Part shown: one piece after another, positions 52,291 to 60,289 of the stretch
Position numbering within the stretch: the first letter of the stretch is position 1
Layout: every line of letters starts with the position of its first letter
Source: JL08 sp039969355
GTDB taxonomy: Bacteria; Pseudomonadota; Alphaproteobacteria; Rhodobacterales; Rhodobacteraceae
Length of the DNA stretch: 64,000 nucleotides
Direction: 5' to 3'
Assembly: GCA_039969355.1 (NCBI GenBank)
Contig: JBDVOA010000006.1
Coordinates: 62,001 to 126,000 of the forward strand
Translations under genes and position numbers: made by a program
Notes under the pieces: generated by a model
Databases searched by the model: none
What the model was told of the DNA's origin: nothing
Seen by the model: the letters and a program-made list of their open reading frames with translations, nothing else

Positions 52291-52944
52291 TTATAGGTGG
52301 GTCTGCGCGAAATGCCGGTCTGGCACATCCAGATGTGGCACCGCGTTGAACAGGACGGGCGATAGCGTTTCACCGATAGTGTGAAACCGGTGCATCGAGG
52401 TATTCATGATCGCCAACGCGACGCGCGCCGTTGCGGGGATATCAAGGCCAAGCAACGATCGCATTACCATGGCGATCAATCCACCGGATGTGACGACTAA
52501 AGCTGGTCCCTCACCTTGTGAGATGTCATCCAAGGCTCCAGCGACGCGATCTTCGAAGGTTTGAAAACTTTCAGGCGGGTCCTTGATCAGGCCATCCTGC
52601 CACGCAGAAAAAACCATTGGTAGATGAGATATGAAGCCTTCACGTTCGGTTGGTATCGCGACGCCTTGCTGCACTTTCAGCAACTTAGCAAGAGTAAAAT
52701 ATTCGATCTCGTTCAATCGGGCATCCTGATGAAAACCGTCATCCATACCCATTGCAGTTGCGGTCTGAATATGTCGGGTCAAGGTTCCGCAATAAAGGCG
52801 CGATGTAGCTGATTCTGTTTCGCGCAGATGTTCACCCAGCCAGGATGCTTGCTGGTGACCAAGTTCGCTAAGGCAATCATAGCTGATTTCGTCACGGGCG
52901 CCGGTGTTCGCCTGACCGTGTCGAATGAGGGTGATGTTGGACAT
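52291..52944 (-). CDS. Histidine phosphatase family protein
   Basis: A 217-residue enzyme of the phosphoglycerate mutase-like fold. The phospho-acceptor His is in LIRHGQANTG; Arg in LYCGTLTRHIQTA and His/Glu of the C-terminal lobe complete the pocket (ALVVTSGGLIAMVM replaces the usual VxHGG with VTSGG). Loss of the second catalytic His there would weaken activity, so activity and substrate are uncertain. Confidence 0.83.
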   Translation of the reverse strand: MSNITLIRHGQANTGARDEISYDCLSELGHQQASWLGEHLRETESATSRLYCGTLTRHIQTATAMGMDDGFHQDARLNEIEYFTLAKLLKVQQGVAIPTEREGFISHLPMVFSAWQDGLIKDPPESFQTFEDRVAGALDDISQGEGPALVVTSGGLIAMVMRSLLGLDIPATARVALAIMNTSMHRFHTIGETLSPVLFNAVPHLDVPDRHFAQTHL

Positions 52945-53052
52945 TGCTACATATTCTCCTGCCGGTTCGTCTTAGGCGACAGGGGTGCAACATGAAAGAG
53001 GGGTCGGGCGTTTTGATCAGATCAGGCTTGCGCGCACCTTCATCGCACCGCG

Positions 53053-54105
53053 CTATGCCGTTTCCTCTTGGTTCGCGATCAGCAAAGCGTCGACGATCTG
53101 CACGGCTTCGAGGTTCGCGGGATGGGACATCCCCAAAGAGCTCGCGGTCAGTTTGGTGAGCTTGTCAACGCGTTCGATATTCTTCGCGCCAGAAAAGACG
53201 GCACGCGCAGCAGAAGAAGGTTTCAATAGGTTCTGAGCTGCCGCTGCGTATTTTCTGAACGGAACCATGTCAGCCGGGTCCGCACCCAGACGTTCTACGA
53301 CATCGTTTACAAAGTCATAGATTTCCTCTGACTTCGCGATGTCACCATGCACAGCGTCTTTGATGGATTGCGGTCCGTCTGCTGTGATGCAACGATAATT
53401 GCCAGTCGCAAGCATCGCCCACTTGGCAAACGGAACAAACAGGGAGTCAAATACCCGGAGTTTGACCGGCACGTCTTTTCCGTCAATCCGGTAGGCGTTG
53501 ATATCAGTCTCCAACGTTTGAAGCATACCATCAAGCTCAGGATCATCGAACTTTGATACCTTAAAATTAGTAGGCAGGCCGACATGAAGGATATTTGGCC
53601 CCTCCTCGGGCGGTCTGAATGCTTGCGGATCCGGAGAACAGAGTGTCATGAGACTGGGATCAAACAAGTCCCAGATTTCGGGGTTAAGGTACGCGTCGCG
53701 AAGCCCACCACAATCGAGCGCGGGTATGCGTTTCATATAGGGCAGCGGTGGCATGTTCATAATTGACATGCAGGCAACCTTTGCCTGAGCGGTACGTGCA
53801 AGCAAATCCCGAAGAGAAGGGTGAGAATACTGCGGCTCTTGCATGGCGAGGCAAACCAGATCGAATTCTTCGGGCTTTGCCTGTTCTGGGATAACGGCGA
53901 CAGTACTGCCAGCCAAATCCCGCGAAAAGAAACTACGGTGAGCGTCCTCGTTGCGCAATTTGATGCGAACTTCCGTTCCCTTGGTATTGATGAGGTTTGC
54001 CGTCTCGGTGCGGCAGACCAACGTAACGTCATGCCCTGCGGCCGCGAATTTGCTTCCAAGAAGCGAGCCATATGACGCGCCAAGTATGAGTATTTTGAAG
54101 GGCAT
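53053..54105 (-). CDS. Ketopantoate reductase (ApbA/PanE)-like dehydrogenase
   Basis: A 350-residue NAD(P)-dependent protein. The Rossmann loop is LILGASYGSLLGSKFAAAGHDVTLV, read here as LILGASYGSLLGSKF then AAAGHDVTLV, with a Ser in place of one loop Gly. The C-terminal half includes VKLRVFDSLFVPFAKWAML, which carries the conserved Lys/Asn region of PanE. It is longer than classical PanE (about 300), so it could be ketopantoate reductase or an opine-type dehydrogenase. I start at ATG 54105. panBC lie 22 kb away. Confidence 0.72.
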   Translation of the reverse strand: MPFKILILGASYGSLLGSKFAAAGHDVTLVCRTETANLINTKGTEVRIKLRNEDAHRSFFSRDLAGSTVAVIPEQAKPEEFDLVCLAMQEPQYSHPSLRDLLARTAQAKVACMSIMNMPPLPYMKRIPALDCGGLRDAYLNPEIWDLFDPSLMTLCSPDPQAFRPPEEGPNILHVGLPTNFKVSKFDDPELDGMLQTLETDINAYRIDGKDVPVKLRVFDSLFVPFAKWAMLATGNYRCITADGPQSIKDAVHGDIAKSEEIYDFVNDVVERLGADPADMVPFRKYAAAAQNLLKPSSAARAVFSGAKNIERVDKLTKLTASSLGMSHPANLEAVQIVDALLIANQEETA

Positions 54106-54227
54106 GACAGGCCTTTTCTGTAGACTTCTGCACCTAATTTGGCAGAGCAAGTTTGTTGCAATCTAAGCCTTTGTCAGTGTGTTGGCTTAGAACGTAAGGT
54201 TAGAAACATTAGTAGCAACGCTGCTTC

Positions 54228-54259
54228 TCCCCCAAGGTCAACAAAATGTCCCCGGGGGA
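54228..54259 (-). terminator. Hairpin downstream of sucD
   Basis: TCCCCC (54228-54233) pairs with GGGGGA (54254-54259) eight bases past the sucD stop on the minus strand. The loop is long (20 bases) and no U-tract follows, so this is only a possible terminator. Confidence 0.35.
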
Positions 54260-54266
54260 ATAAAGT

Positions 54267-55166
54267 TTACTCGAGCATGTCGACCAATGTTTCGCCCAGT
54301 TTCGCTGGCGACGGAGACACGTGTACTCCCGCGGACCGCATGGCTTCGATCTTGTCATCCGCGCCTCCCTTTCCGCCCGAAATCACCGCCCCTGCGTGCC
54401 CCATTGTGCGACCGGGCGGTGCTGTGCGACCTGCGATGAAACCAACTGTTGGCTTGAACCTACCTTTTGCCGCCTCGTCCTTCAGGAACTGGGACGCATC
54501 CTCTTCTGCAGAGCCGCCAATCTCGCCAATCATGATGATGGATTGGGTTTCCGGATCGGCGAGGAACATCTCCAATACGTCGATGAATTCAGTTCCCTTA
54601 ACCGGATCGCCGCCAATCCCGACTGCTGTTGTCTGACCAAGGCCGGCAACCGTGGTTTGGAAGACGGCCTCGTAAGTGAGTGTGCCAGAGCGCGACAGAA
54701 CCCCGACCGATCCTTTTTTGAAAATCGTTCCGGGCATGATTCCGATCTTACATTCGTCTGGCGTCAAAAGGCCGGGGCAGTTTGGGCCGACCAGTCGGCT
54801 GGAGGACGCATCAAGTTTTTCTTTCACGCGAACCATGTCCTGAACCGGTACACCCTCAGTGATGCAGGTGATCAGATCGATGCCAGCATCAATTGCTTCC
54901 TCGATTGCGGCGGCAGCACCAGCGGGGGGCACATAGATCACACTGGCGGTGGCGCCAGTTGCTTCTCTTGCCTCTCCAACGCTGGCAAAGATCGGGAGAG
55001 TTTCACCATTTGCGCCGGTCCAATCGGTCCCGCCTTTTTTGGGGTGCGTACCTGCAACCATCTTGGTGCCGTGATAGGCCAGCGCCTGTTCAGTATGAAA
55101 CGTACCCGTTTTGCCGGTCAGGCCCTGCACGATGATCTTGGTGTCTTTGTTGATGAGAATTGACAT
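54267..55166 (-). CDS. sucD: Succinyl-CoA synthetase alpha subunit
   Basis: A 299-residue TCA-cycle subunit that is phosphorylated on His during substrate-level phosphorylation. CoA-binding GLTGKTGTFHTEQAL, VYVPPAGAAAAIEEA (the family VxVPP motif) and the phospho-His segment AGRTAPPGRTMGHAGAVISG are complete. I start at ATG 55166 (MSILINKDTKI). It follows sucC by four bases. In many relatives sucAB follow; here a PanE-like gene does. Confidence 0.95.
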   Translation of the reverse strand: MSILINKDTKIIVQGLTGKTGTFHTEQALAYHGTKMVAGTHPKKGGTDWTGANGETLPIFASVGEAREATGATASVIYVPPAGAAAAIEEAIDAGIDLITCITEGVPVQDMVRVKEKLDASSSRLVGPNCPGLLTPDECKIGIMPGTIFKKGSVGVLSRSGTLTYEAVFQTTVAGLGQTTAVGIGGDPVKGTEFIDVLEMFLADPETQSIIMIGEIGGSAEEDASQFLKDEAAKGRFKPTVGFIAGRTAPPGRTMGHAGAVISGGKGGADDKIEAMRSAGVHVSPSPAKLGETLVDMLE

Positions 55167-55170
55167 GTGC

Positions 55171-56364
55171 TTACCCTTTGACGGCTTTGACGATTTTCTG
55201 GGCAGCATCGTCCAGATCGTCTGCGGCGATCACATTCAGACCGCTTTCATTAATGATGGCTTTGCCCTCGGCGACCTTGGTGCCCTCCAACCGGACGACC
55301 AGAGGTACTTTGAGTCCCACGTCTTTGACGGCCTGCACAACCCCTTGGGCGATCACATCACACCGCATAATGCCGCCGAAAATGTTGACCAAGATACCTT
55401 TGACGTTTGGATCAGAAGTAATGATTTTGAACGCGGCGGTTACTTTTTCCGTTGTCGCTCCACCACCCACATCGAGAAAGTTTGCAGGCTCAGCACCATA
55501 TAGTTTGATGATGTCCATTGTGGCCATCGCCAGTCCGGCCCCGTTGACCATGCAGCCAATTTCGCCATCAAGGGCGATGTAGGCGAGGTCGTATTTCGAG
55601 GCTTCCAGTTCTTTCGCGTCTTCTTCTGTCTCATCTCGATAAGCCATCAGATCCGGATGGCGAAAAAGCGCATTGCCATCAAAAGAGACTTTGGCATCCA
55701 GCACCACAACGTCGCCTGATTTGGTAACGATCAGCGGGTTAATTTCTAGAAGGCTCATGTCCTTGCTGGTGAACGCTTCGTAAAGTGCGGCGAACAATTT
55801 CTTGCCTTGAGCGCGCGCGCCATCGGTTAATTCGTAAGCGTCAGCAAGTTTTTCTGCATCCGCATCCGTGACGCCTGCTGACCGAGAAATTCCAATCGTG
55901 TGGATTTTGTCAGGGGTTTCCTCGGCAACGGCTTCGATGTCCATCCCGCCTTCGGTTGACGCCACAAACGAAACATTGCCAGTTTCGCGATCAACCAGAA
56001 TCGAGAGATAAAGCTCGCGGTCAATGTCGGCACCGTCTTCAATGAATATGCGGTTCACTTGTTTGCCTGCCGGACCGGTCTGCTTGGTCACAAGAGTCTT
56101 GCCCAGCATTTCGCGAGCATTGGCTGTTGCCTCTTCGGCAGAGAACGACACGCGCACACCGCCTTTTGCATCTTCGTCCAGTTCCTTGAATTTGCCTTTC
56201 CCGCGCCCCCCGGCGTGAATCTGGCTTTTCACGACCCAGACTGGCCCCGGCAATGAAGCCACGGCAGCCTCTATTTCGTCAGGGCTGGTGATCGCCACGC
56301 CTTTTGAGACAGGCGCGCCGAAGGTCTTGAGAACCTCTTTGGCCTGATGTTCATGGATATTCAT
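55171..56364 (-). CDS. sucC: Succinyl-CoA synthetase beta subunit
   Basis: A 397-residue subunit with an N-terminal ATP-grasp domain (MNIHEHQAKEVLKTFGAPV, VKSQIHAGGRGKGKFKE) and a C-terminal CoA-ligase domain (NGAGLAMATMDIIKLYG, FLDVGGGATTEKV, VNIFGGIMRCDVIAQGV). It binds succinate and the nucleotide. First gene of sucCD; no mdh precedes it in this window. A 14-base palindrome lies 69 bases upstream. Confidence 0.96.
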   Translation of the reverse strand: MNIHEHQAKEVLKTFGAPVSKGVAITSPDEIEAAVASLPGPVWVVKSQIHAGGRGKGKFKELDEDAKGGVRVSFSAEEATANAREMLGKTLVTKQTGPAGKQVNRIFIEDGADIDRELYLSILVDRETGNVSFVASTEGGMDIEAVAEETPDKIHTIGISRSAGVTDADAEKLADAYELTDGARAQGKKLFAALYEAFTSKDMSLLEINPLIVTKSGDVVVLDAKVSFDGNALFRHPDLMAYRDETEEDAKELEASKYDLAYIALDGEIGCMVNGAGLAMATMDIIKLYGAEPANFLDVGGGATTEKVTAAFKIITSDPNVKGILVNIFGGIMRCDVIAQGVVQAVKDVGLKVPLVVRLEGTKVAEGKAIINESGLNVIAADDLDDAAQKIVKAVKG

Positions 56365-56432
56365 TAATCTCTCCTGCAGGTTAATGTCATTTGTCTGATA
56401 TTTGATAGGGCCTAATGACTGGTAGCCTTTTT

Positions 56433-56446
56433 ACAAACGCGTTTGT
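56433..56446. promoter_or_regulatory. Perfect palindrome upstream of sucC
   Basis: ACAAACGCGTTTGT is a perfect 14-base palindrome 69 bases before the sucC start, within the likely promoter region on the minus strand. The symmetry and the central CGCG suggest a dimeric regulator site. Regulator unknown. Confidence 0.35.
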
Positions 56447-56537
56447 CCCAGTTTGCCCTAACCATCCAAAATTGACCATCTAGATTGTTCTGTCACCGAT
56501 AACTGCGGTATTCTGGTGTGCATGGCCTACTTATCGC

Positions 56538-57530
56538 TCAGGCCGTTGGTGAAAGTAGTATTTTTCCGCGATGGGCGGCTTCTTCCATCATTTCGTGTGC
56601 CTCTTTAGCCTGCGCAAAGGGAAAAATGTGATGCGTTTGCGCAGCCAGGTAACCTTGCGCAAAGAGCGGCCAAATCTTGGCCTCCAGATCGGTAGCGACG
56701 TCAGCTTTGAACACTTCAGGGCGAGAACGTAGGGTTGAGCCGGTGTAGACCAGCCGTTTGAGCATGATCGGCATCAGGTTTATGTCGACCTTCGACCCGG
56801 CGTTAAACGCCAGTTGCACAATGCGGGCATCAGGGCTCGCCGCCTTGATGTTGCGTGCAACGTAGTCGCCACCAATGATGTCGAGGATCATATTGGCACC
56901 CCCCGCTGCACGAACGATGTCGACAAAATCTTCTTCGTGAAAGTTGATCGCGCGTTTTGCGCCGAGACCCTCTGCATACTCGCAGTCACCTAGACTGGCG
57001 CAGGTTGTGTACACCTCGTACCCAAGCTGATTGCCAAGTTGGATTGCGGTTGAACCGATCCCGCCAGCGCCGCCATGAACTAGTAGGACATGCCCAGACG
57101 TGATTTTTTGCCCGAAGAACAGATTGCTCCAGACCGTGAAATAGGTTTCACACAAACCGGCGGCGTCCGTCAGCGTAACGTCTTTTGGGATTGGCAGGCA
57201 GTGGGAGGCATCGATCGCAACATATTCAGCATATCCACCGCCATTTGTCAGCGCGCAGACTTTGTCGCCAACGACCCATCTGTCCACGCCGGAACCGCAG
57301 GCTGTAACCTCGCCGGACACTTCCAGCCCCAACAGGTCCGATGCCCCTTTGGGTGGGGGGTAGTGCCCGCGGCGTTGCACCAGATCAGGACCATTGACAC
57401 CTACTGCGTCGACCTGAACCAAAACTTCGCCTGCACGCACCTCGGGTAACGCGCGTTCACCAACTTCCAGAACCTCCGGCCCTCCAGCTTCCCTCATTTC
57501 GATCGTTTTCATTTTCTGGCTCAAATGCAT
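56538..57530 (-). CDS. NADPH:quinone oxidoreductase, zinc-less medium-chain dehydrogenase
   Basis: A 330-residue enzyme. VQVDAVGVNGPDLVQRRGHYPPP and LGLEVSGEVTACG open the GroES-like domain; the cofactor loop is VHGGAGGIGSTAIQL. There are no structural zinc cysteines. The pattern fits the QOR/PIG3 group reducing quinones or enones. ATG 57530 has GGGAGG only two bases upstream; ATG 57512 (MKTIEMREAGG) is a plausible alternative start. Divergent from the LysR gene with 32 bases between. Confidence 0.85.
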   Translation of the reverse strand: MHLSQKMKTIEMREAGGPEVLEVGERALPEVRAGEVLVQVDAVGVNGPDLVQRRGHYPPPKGASDLLGLEVSGEVTACGSGVDRWVVGDKVCALTNGGGYAEYVAIDASHCLPIPKDVTLTDAAGLCETYFTVWSNLFFGQKITSGHVLLVHGGAGGIGSTAIQLGNQLGYEVYTTCASLGDCEYAEGLGAKRAINFHEEDFVDIVRAAGGANMILDIIGGDYVARNIKAASPDARIVQLAFNAGSKVDINLMPIMLKRLVYTGSTLRSRPEVFKADVATDLEAKIWPLFAQGYLAAQTHHIFPFAQAKEAHEMMEEAAHRGKILLSPTA

Positions 57531-57562
57531 ACCCTCCCGAGCGAATCTTCTGGCGCAAGTCC

Positions 57563-58513
57563 GTGCAGATACCTAATTTGGACGCAGGGTATTTAGGGTG
57601 GGCAAGAATGACAAATACAAAGCCCAGAGGCGCTGACGTCGACTTACGTGATTTGCAATTGCTCGTGTCGTTGGCACGCCATCGCAACTTCTCGCGGGCC
57701 GCTTTGGACTGCAACATATCTCAGCCCGCGTTCTCGACCCGGATCCGCAAGATGGAAGATCGTTTTTCATTGCCACTCGTGCGCCGAGGCAACACATTCC
57801 TAGGGTTCACAAGAGAGGGCGAAGTTGTATTGAAGTGGGCTCGCAAACTTCTCGCGGATGCCGAGGGACTGCGCCAGGAAATCGACGCGCTTAGCAACAA
57901 TCTGGATGGCAAACTTGCACTTGGCGTTATTCCAACGGCAATGCCATTCGCAGCGCGCGTATCATCTCAATTACGAAAACATCATCCGAACCTTTCAGTC
58001 GAAATCCATTCACTTTCCACCCGGCAGATCGAGATCCGGCTGGATGATTTCTCTTTGGATGCTGGAATCATGTACTTTGAGGATGCCGACCCGGAAACAA
58101 CAGTTAAACTTTACGATGAGCGTTATGTACTGATCGCGCCTCAGTCCTTGTCGTTGCGGACTGGCGGGCAGATAACCTGGTCCGAAGCAGCACGGCTTCC
58201 GTTGTGTCTGCTAACGCCGAATATGCGCAACCGTCAACTTATTGATGCGGTATTTGACGAAGTATCAGCCATTCCGACAATTGTAATGGAAGCGACTGGA
58301 TTCACGGCTGTTCTGGCACAGGTGGCAAGTGGCAATGCGGCAACCATCGCACCGGTTGGCGTGGCAGAAACTTTTCTCGCGCTACCTTCGACTGTCCAAT
58401 TCGATCTGACTAAGCCTGACGTTACCTTCACGATCGGAATGTCGATCAAGGATCAGACGCCGGTCTTACCGATGGTGAAGGCGTTAAGAAGAGCAGTCGA
58501 GGCCGCATTATAA
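57563..58513 (+). CDS. LysR-family transcriptional regulator
   Basis: A 316-residue regulator. The winged helix includes LRDLQLLVSLARHRNFSRAA and ISQPAFSTRIRKME; the effector domain starts near residue 105 (GKLALGVIPTAMPFAARV). ATG 57608 is an alternative start that removes fifteen residues before the HTH. It lies directly upstream of, and codirectional with, the formate dehydrogenase genes, so it is a candidate formate-pathway activator (FdsR-like). An inverted repeat in the gap supports this. Confidence 0.85.
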   Translation: MQIPNLDAGYLGWARMTNTKPRGADVDLRDLQLLVSLARHRNFSRAALDCNISQPAFSTRIRKMEDRFSLPLVRRGNTFLGFTREGEVVLKWARKLLADAEGLRQEIDALSNNLDGKLALGVIPTAMPFAARVSSQLRKHHPNLSVEIHSLSTRQIEIRLDDFSLDAGIMYFEDADPETTVKLYDERYVLIAPQSLSLRTGGQITWSEAARLPLCLLTPNMRNRQLIDAVFDEVSAIPTIVMEATGFTAVLAQVASGNAATIAPVGVAETFLALPSTVQFDLTKPDVTFTIGMSIKDQTPVLPMVKALRRAVEAAL

Positions 58514-58530
58514 CTAAAGCGAATTGCGTG

Positions 58531-58550
58531 TTCCAAAAATTATATTGGAA
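58531..58550. promoter_or_regulatory. Inverted repeat before the formate dehydrogenase operon
   Basis: TTCCAA (58531-58536) and TTGGAA (58545-58550) form a perfect inverted repeat with an eight-base AT-rich spacer, 48 bases before the first formate dehydrogenase start. It fits the T-N11-A type of LysR site. Confidence 0.4.
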
Positions 58551-58597
58551 ACTATAGTCGGTACCTGCGAAGGGACTCAGGTCAGGGAGGGCTGCGC

Positions 58598-60286
58598 ATG
58601 ACCGTTCACGAAACCAGACCAGGTGTCTGGAAATCAGGCAAAGGCAAGGGGCGTCATACTCCAAAGGGGCGCCAGTTTGAAGACCAGGCATTGCACAATG
58701 TGCGAGCCTTGTTGGGGGAGAGACCGCGCCGTCGCGATCTGTTGATAGAATTTCTGCATTTGATACAGGATGAATACGGCCATTTGAGTGCGGCGCATCT
58801 GCGTGCTTTGGCCGAGGAAATGCGCTTGTCGATGGCTGAAATATATGAGGTAGCAACCTTCTACGCGCACTTTGACATTGTAAAGGAAGGCGAGGTTCCG
58901 CCACCCGCGTTGACCATTCGAGTGTGTGATAGCCTGTCCTGTGAACTTGCCGGCGCACAGGCGTTAAAGAGCGCTTTGGAAGAAGGTCTGGACCCGGCTG
59001 ATGTCCGCGTTTTGCGCGCACCGTGCATGGGCCGCTGCGATACGGCACCCGTTCTTGAACTGGGACATGCCCATATTGACCATGCAACGCCTGAAAAAGT
59101 ACATGCGGCGATCTCCGCCGGGGAAGTTCACGCGCATATTCCGCCCTACGAGGGATTTGACGGCTATCGGGCAAATGGGGGCTACGACAAACTGCTTCAA
59201 TTGCGGGACAATGGCGACTGGGAAGTCGAATTGGATTTGGTGTTAAGCGCCGGGCTACGCGGGCTTGGAGGTGCCGGATTTCCCGCAGGAAAGAAACTGC
59301 GCTTTGTCCGGGCCGAACCCGGGCCGCGCTACTTGGCGGTTAATGGCGACGAGGGTGAACCGGGAACGTTTAAGGACAGATTCCATCTGGAGCGCCATCC
59401 GCATCTGTTTCTTGAGGGGATGCTGATCGCGGCGTGGGCTGTTGAGGCTGAAACTTGTTTTATCTACATGCGGGACGAATATCCGGCAGTGCTGCATATT
59501 CTTGCAAAAGAGATCGAGGCGCTGGAAAGCGCTGGTATTGTAGAGTCAGGGTTTATTGACCTGCGCCGCGGGGCTGGGGCTTATATCTGCGGCGAAGAAT
59601 CGGCGATGATCGAGTCGATCGAAGGTAAGCGTGGCATTCCCCGACATCGTCCACCTTTCGTGGCTCAGGTCGGGATTTTTGGCTGTCCTACGCTGGTGCA
59701 CAATGTTGAAACTTTGCATTGGGTGGCGCGTATCCTGCGTGAAGGCCCACAGATCATGTCTAGCGTCGAACATAATGGCCGCACCGGATTGCGCAGCTAT
59801 TCTGTCTCGGGGCGAGTAAAAAAACCGGGCGTTCACGAACTACCCGCCGGATCCACCATTACCGATATTATTTCAGCTGCTGGCGGGATGCTGGACGGTC
59901 ATGAGTTCAAAGCATATCAGCCGGGTGGCCCATCCGCCGGCCTGCTTCCAGCGTCGATTGATGATGTACCGCTTGATTTTGATACTCTGCAGCCTTTGGG
60001 CAGCTTTATTGGATCGGCTGCGGTGGTTGTGTTGTCGGATCAGGACAGCGTCAAAGCGGCTGCGCTTAACATGCTGCGCTTTTTTGAAGACGAAAGTTGT
60101 GGCCAATGTACGCCTTGCCGCGTTGGGTGCGAAAAGGCTGTGAAACTAATGCAGGCCAAATCCTGGGACCAGCCATTGTTGGAAGAGCTTTGCGTTGCCA
60201 TGGGTGATGCATCGATCTGCGGGCTGGGGCAGGCGGCACCCAATCCGATCCGACTGACAATGAAACACTTCCCGGAGGAGGTTTGA
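58598..60286 (+). CDS. NAD-dependent formate dehydrogenase, fused gamma-beta subunits (FdsG-FdsB)
   Basis: A 562-residue fusion. Residues about 30-185 are a NuoE/FdsG-like thioredoxin-fold [2Fe-2S] domain with ligands Cys110, Cys115, Cys143 and Cys147. Residues about 200-562 are a NuoF/FdsB-like module: glycine-rich FMN/NADH region RGLGGAGFPAGKK (221-233), VNGDEGEPGTFKDR, and a [4Fe-4S] site at Cys501, Cys504, Cys507 and Cys541. It passes electrons from the molybdenum subunit to NAD+. In Rhodobacter capsulatus these are two proteins. The alpha subunit gene starts three bases later. Confidence 0.9.
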   Translation: MTVHETRPGVWKSGKGKGRHTPKGRQFEDQALHNVRALLGERPRRRDLLIEFLHLIQDEYGHLSAAHLRALAEEMRLSMAEIYEVATFYAHFDIVKEGEVPPPALTIRVCDSLSCELAGAQALKSALEEGLDPADVRVLRAPCMGRCDTAPVLELGHAHIDHATPEKVHAAISAGEVHAHIPPYEGFDGYRANGGYDKLLQLRDNGDWEVELDLVLSAGLRGLGGAGFPAGKKLRFVRAEPGPRYLAVNGDEGEPGTFKDRFHLERHPHLFLEGMLIAAWAVEAETCFIYMRDEYPAVLHILAKEIEALESAGIVESGFIDLRRGAGAYICGEESAMIESIEGKRGIPRHRPPFVAQVGIFGCPTLVHNVETLHWVARILREGPQIMSSVEHNGRTGLRSYSVSGRVKKPGVHELPAGSTITDIISAAGGMLDGHEFKAYQPGGPSAGLLPASIDDVPLDFDTLQPLGSFIGSAAVVVLSDQDSVKAAALNMLRFFEDESCGQCTPCRVGCEKAVKLMQAKSWDQPLLEELCVAMGDASICGLGQAAPNPIRLTMKHFPEEV

Positions 60287-60289
60287 GTT

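Noticed and set aside
53053..54105. Calling this gene panE outright
   Set aside because: It is about 50 residues longer than classical PanE, its Rossmann loop is altered, and it is not near panBC; the family-level name is safer.
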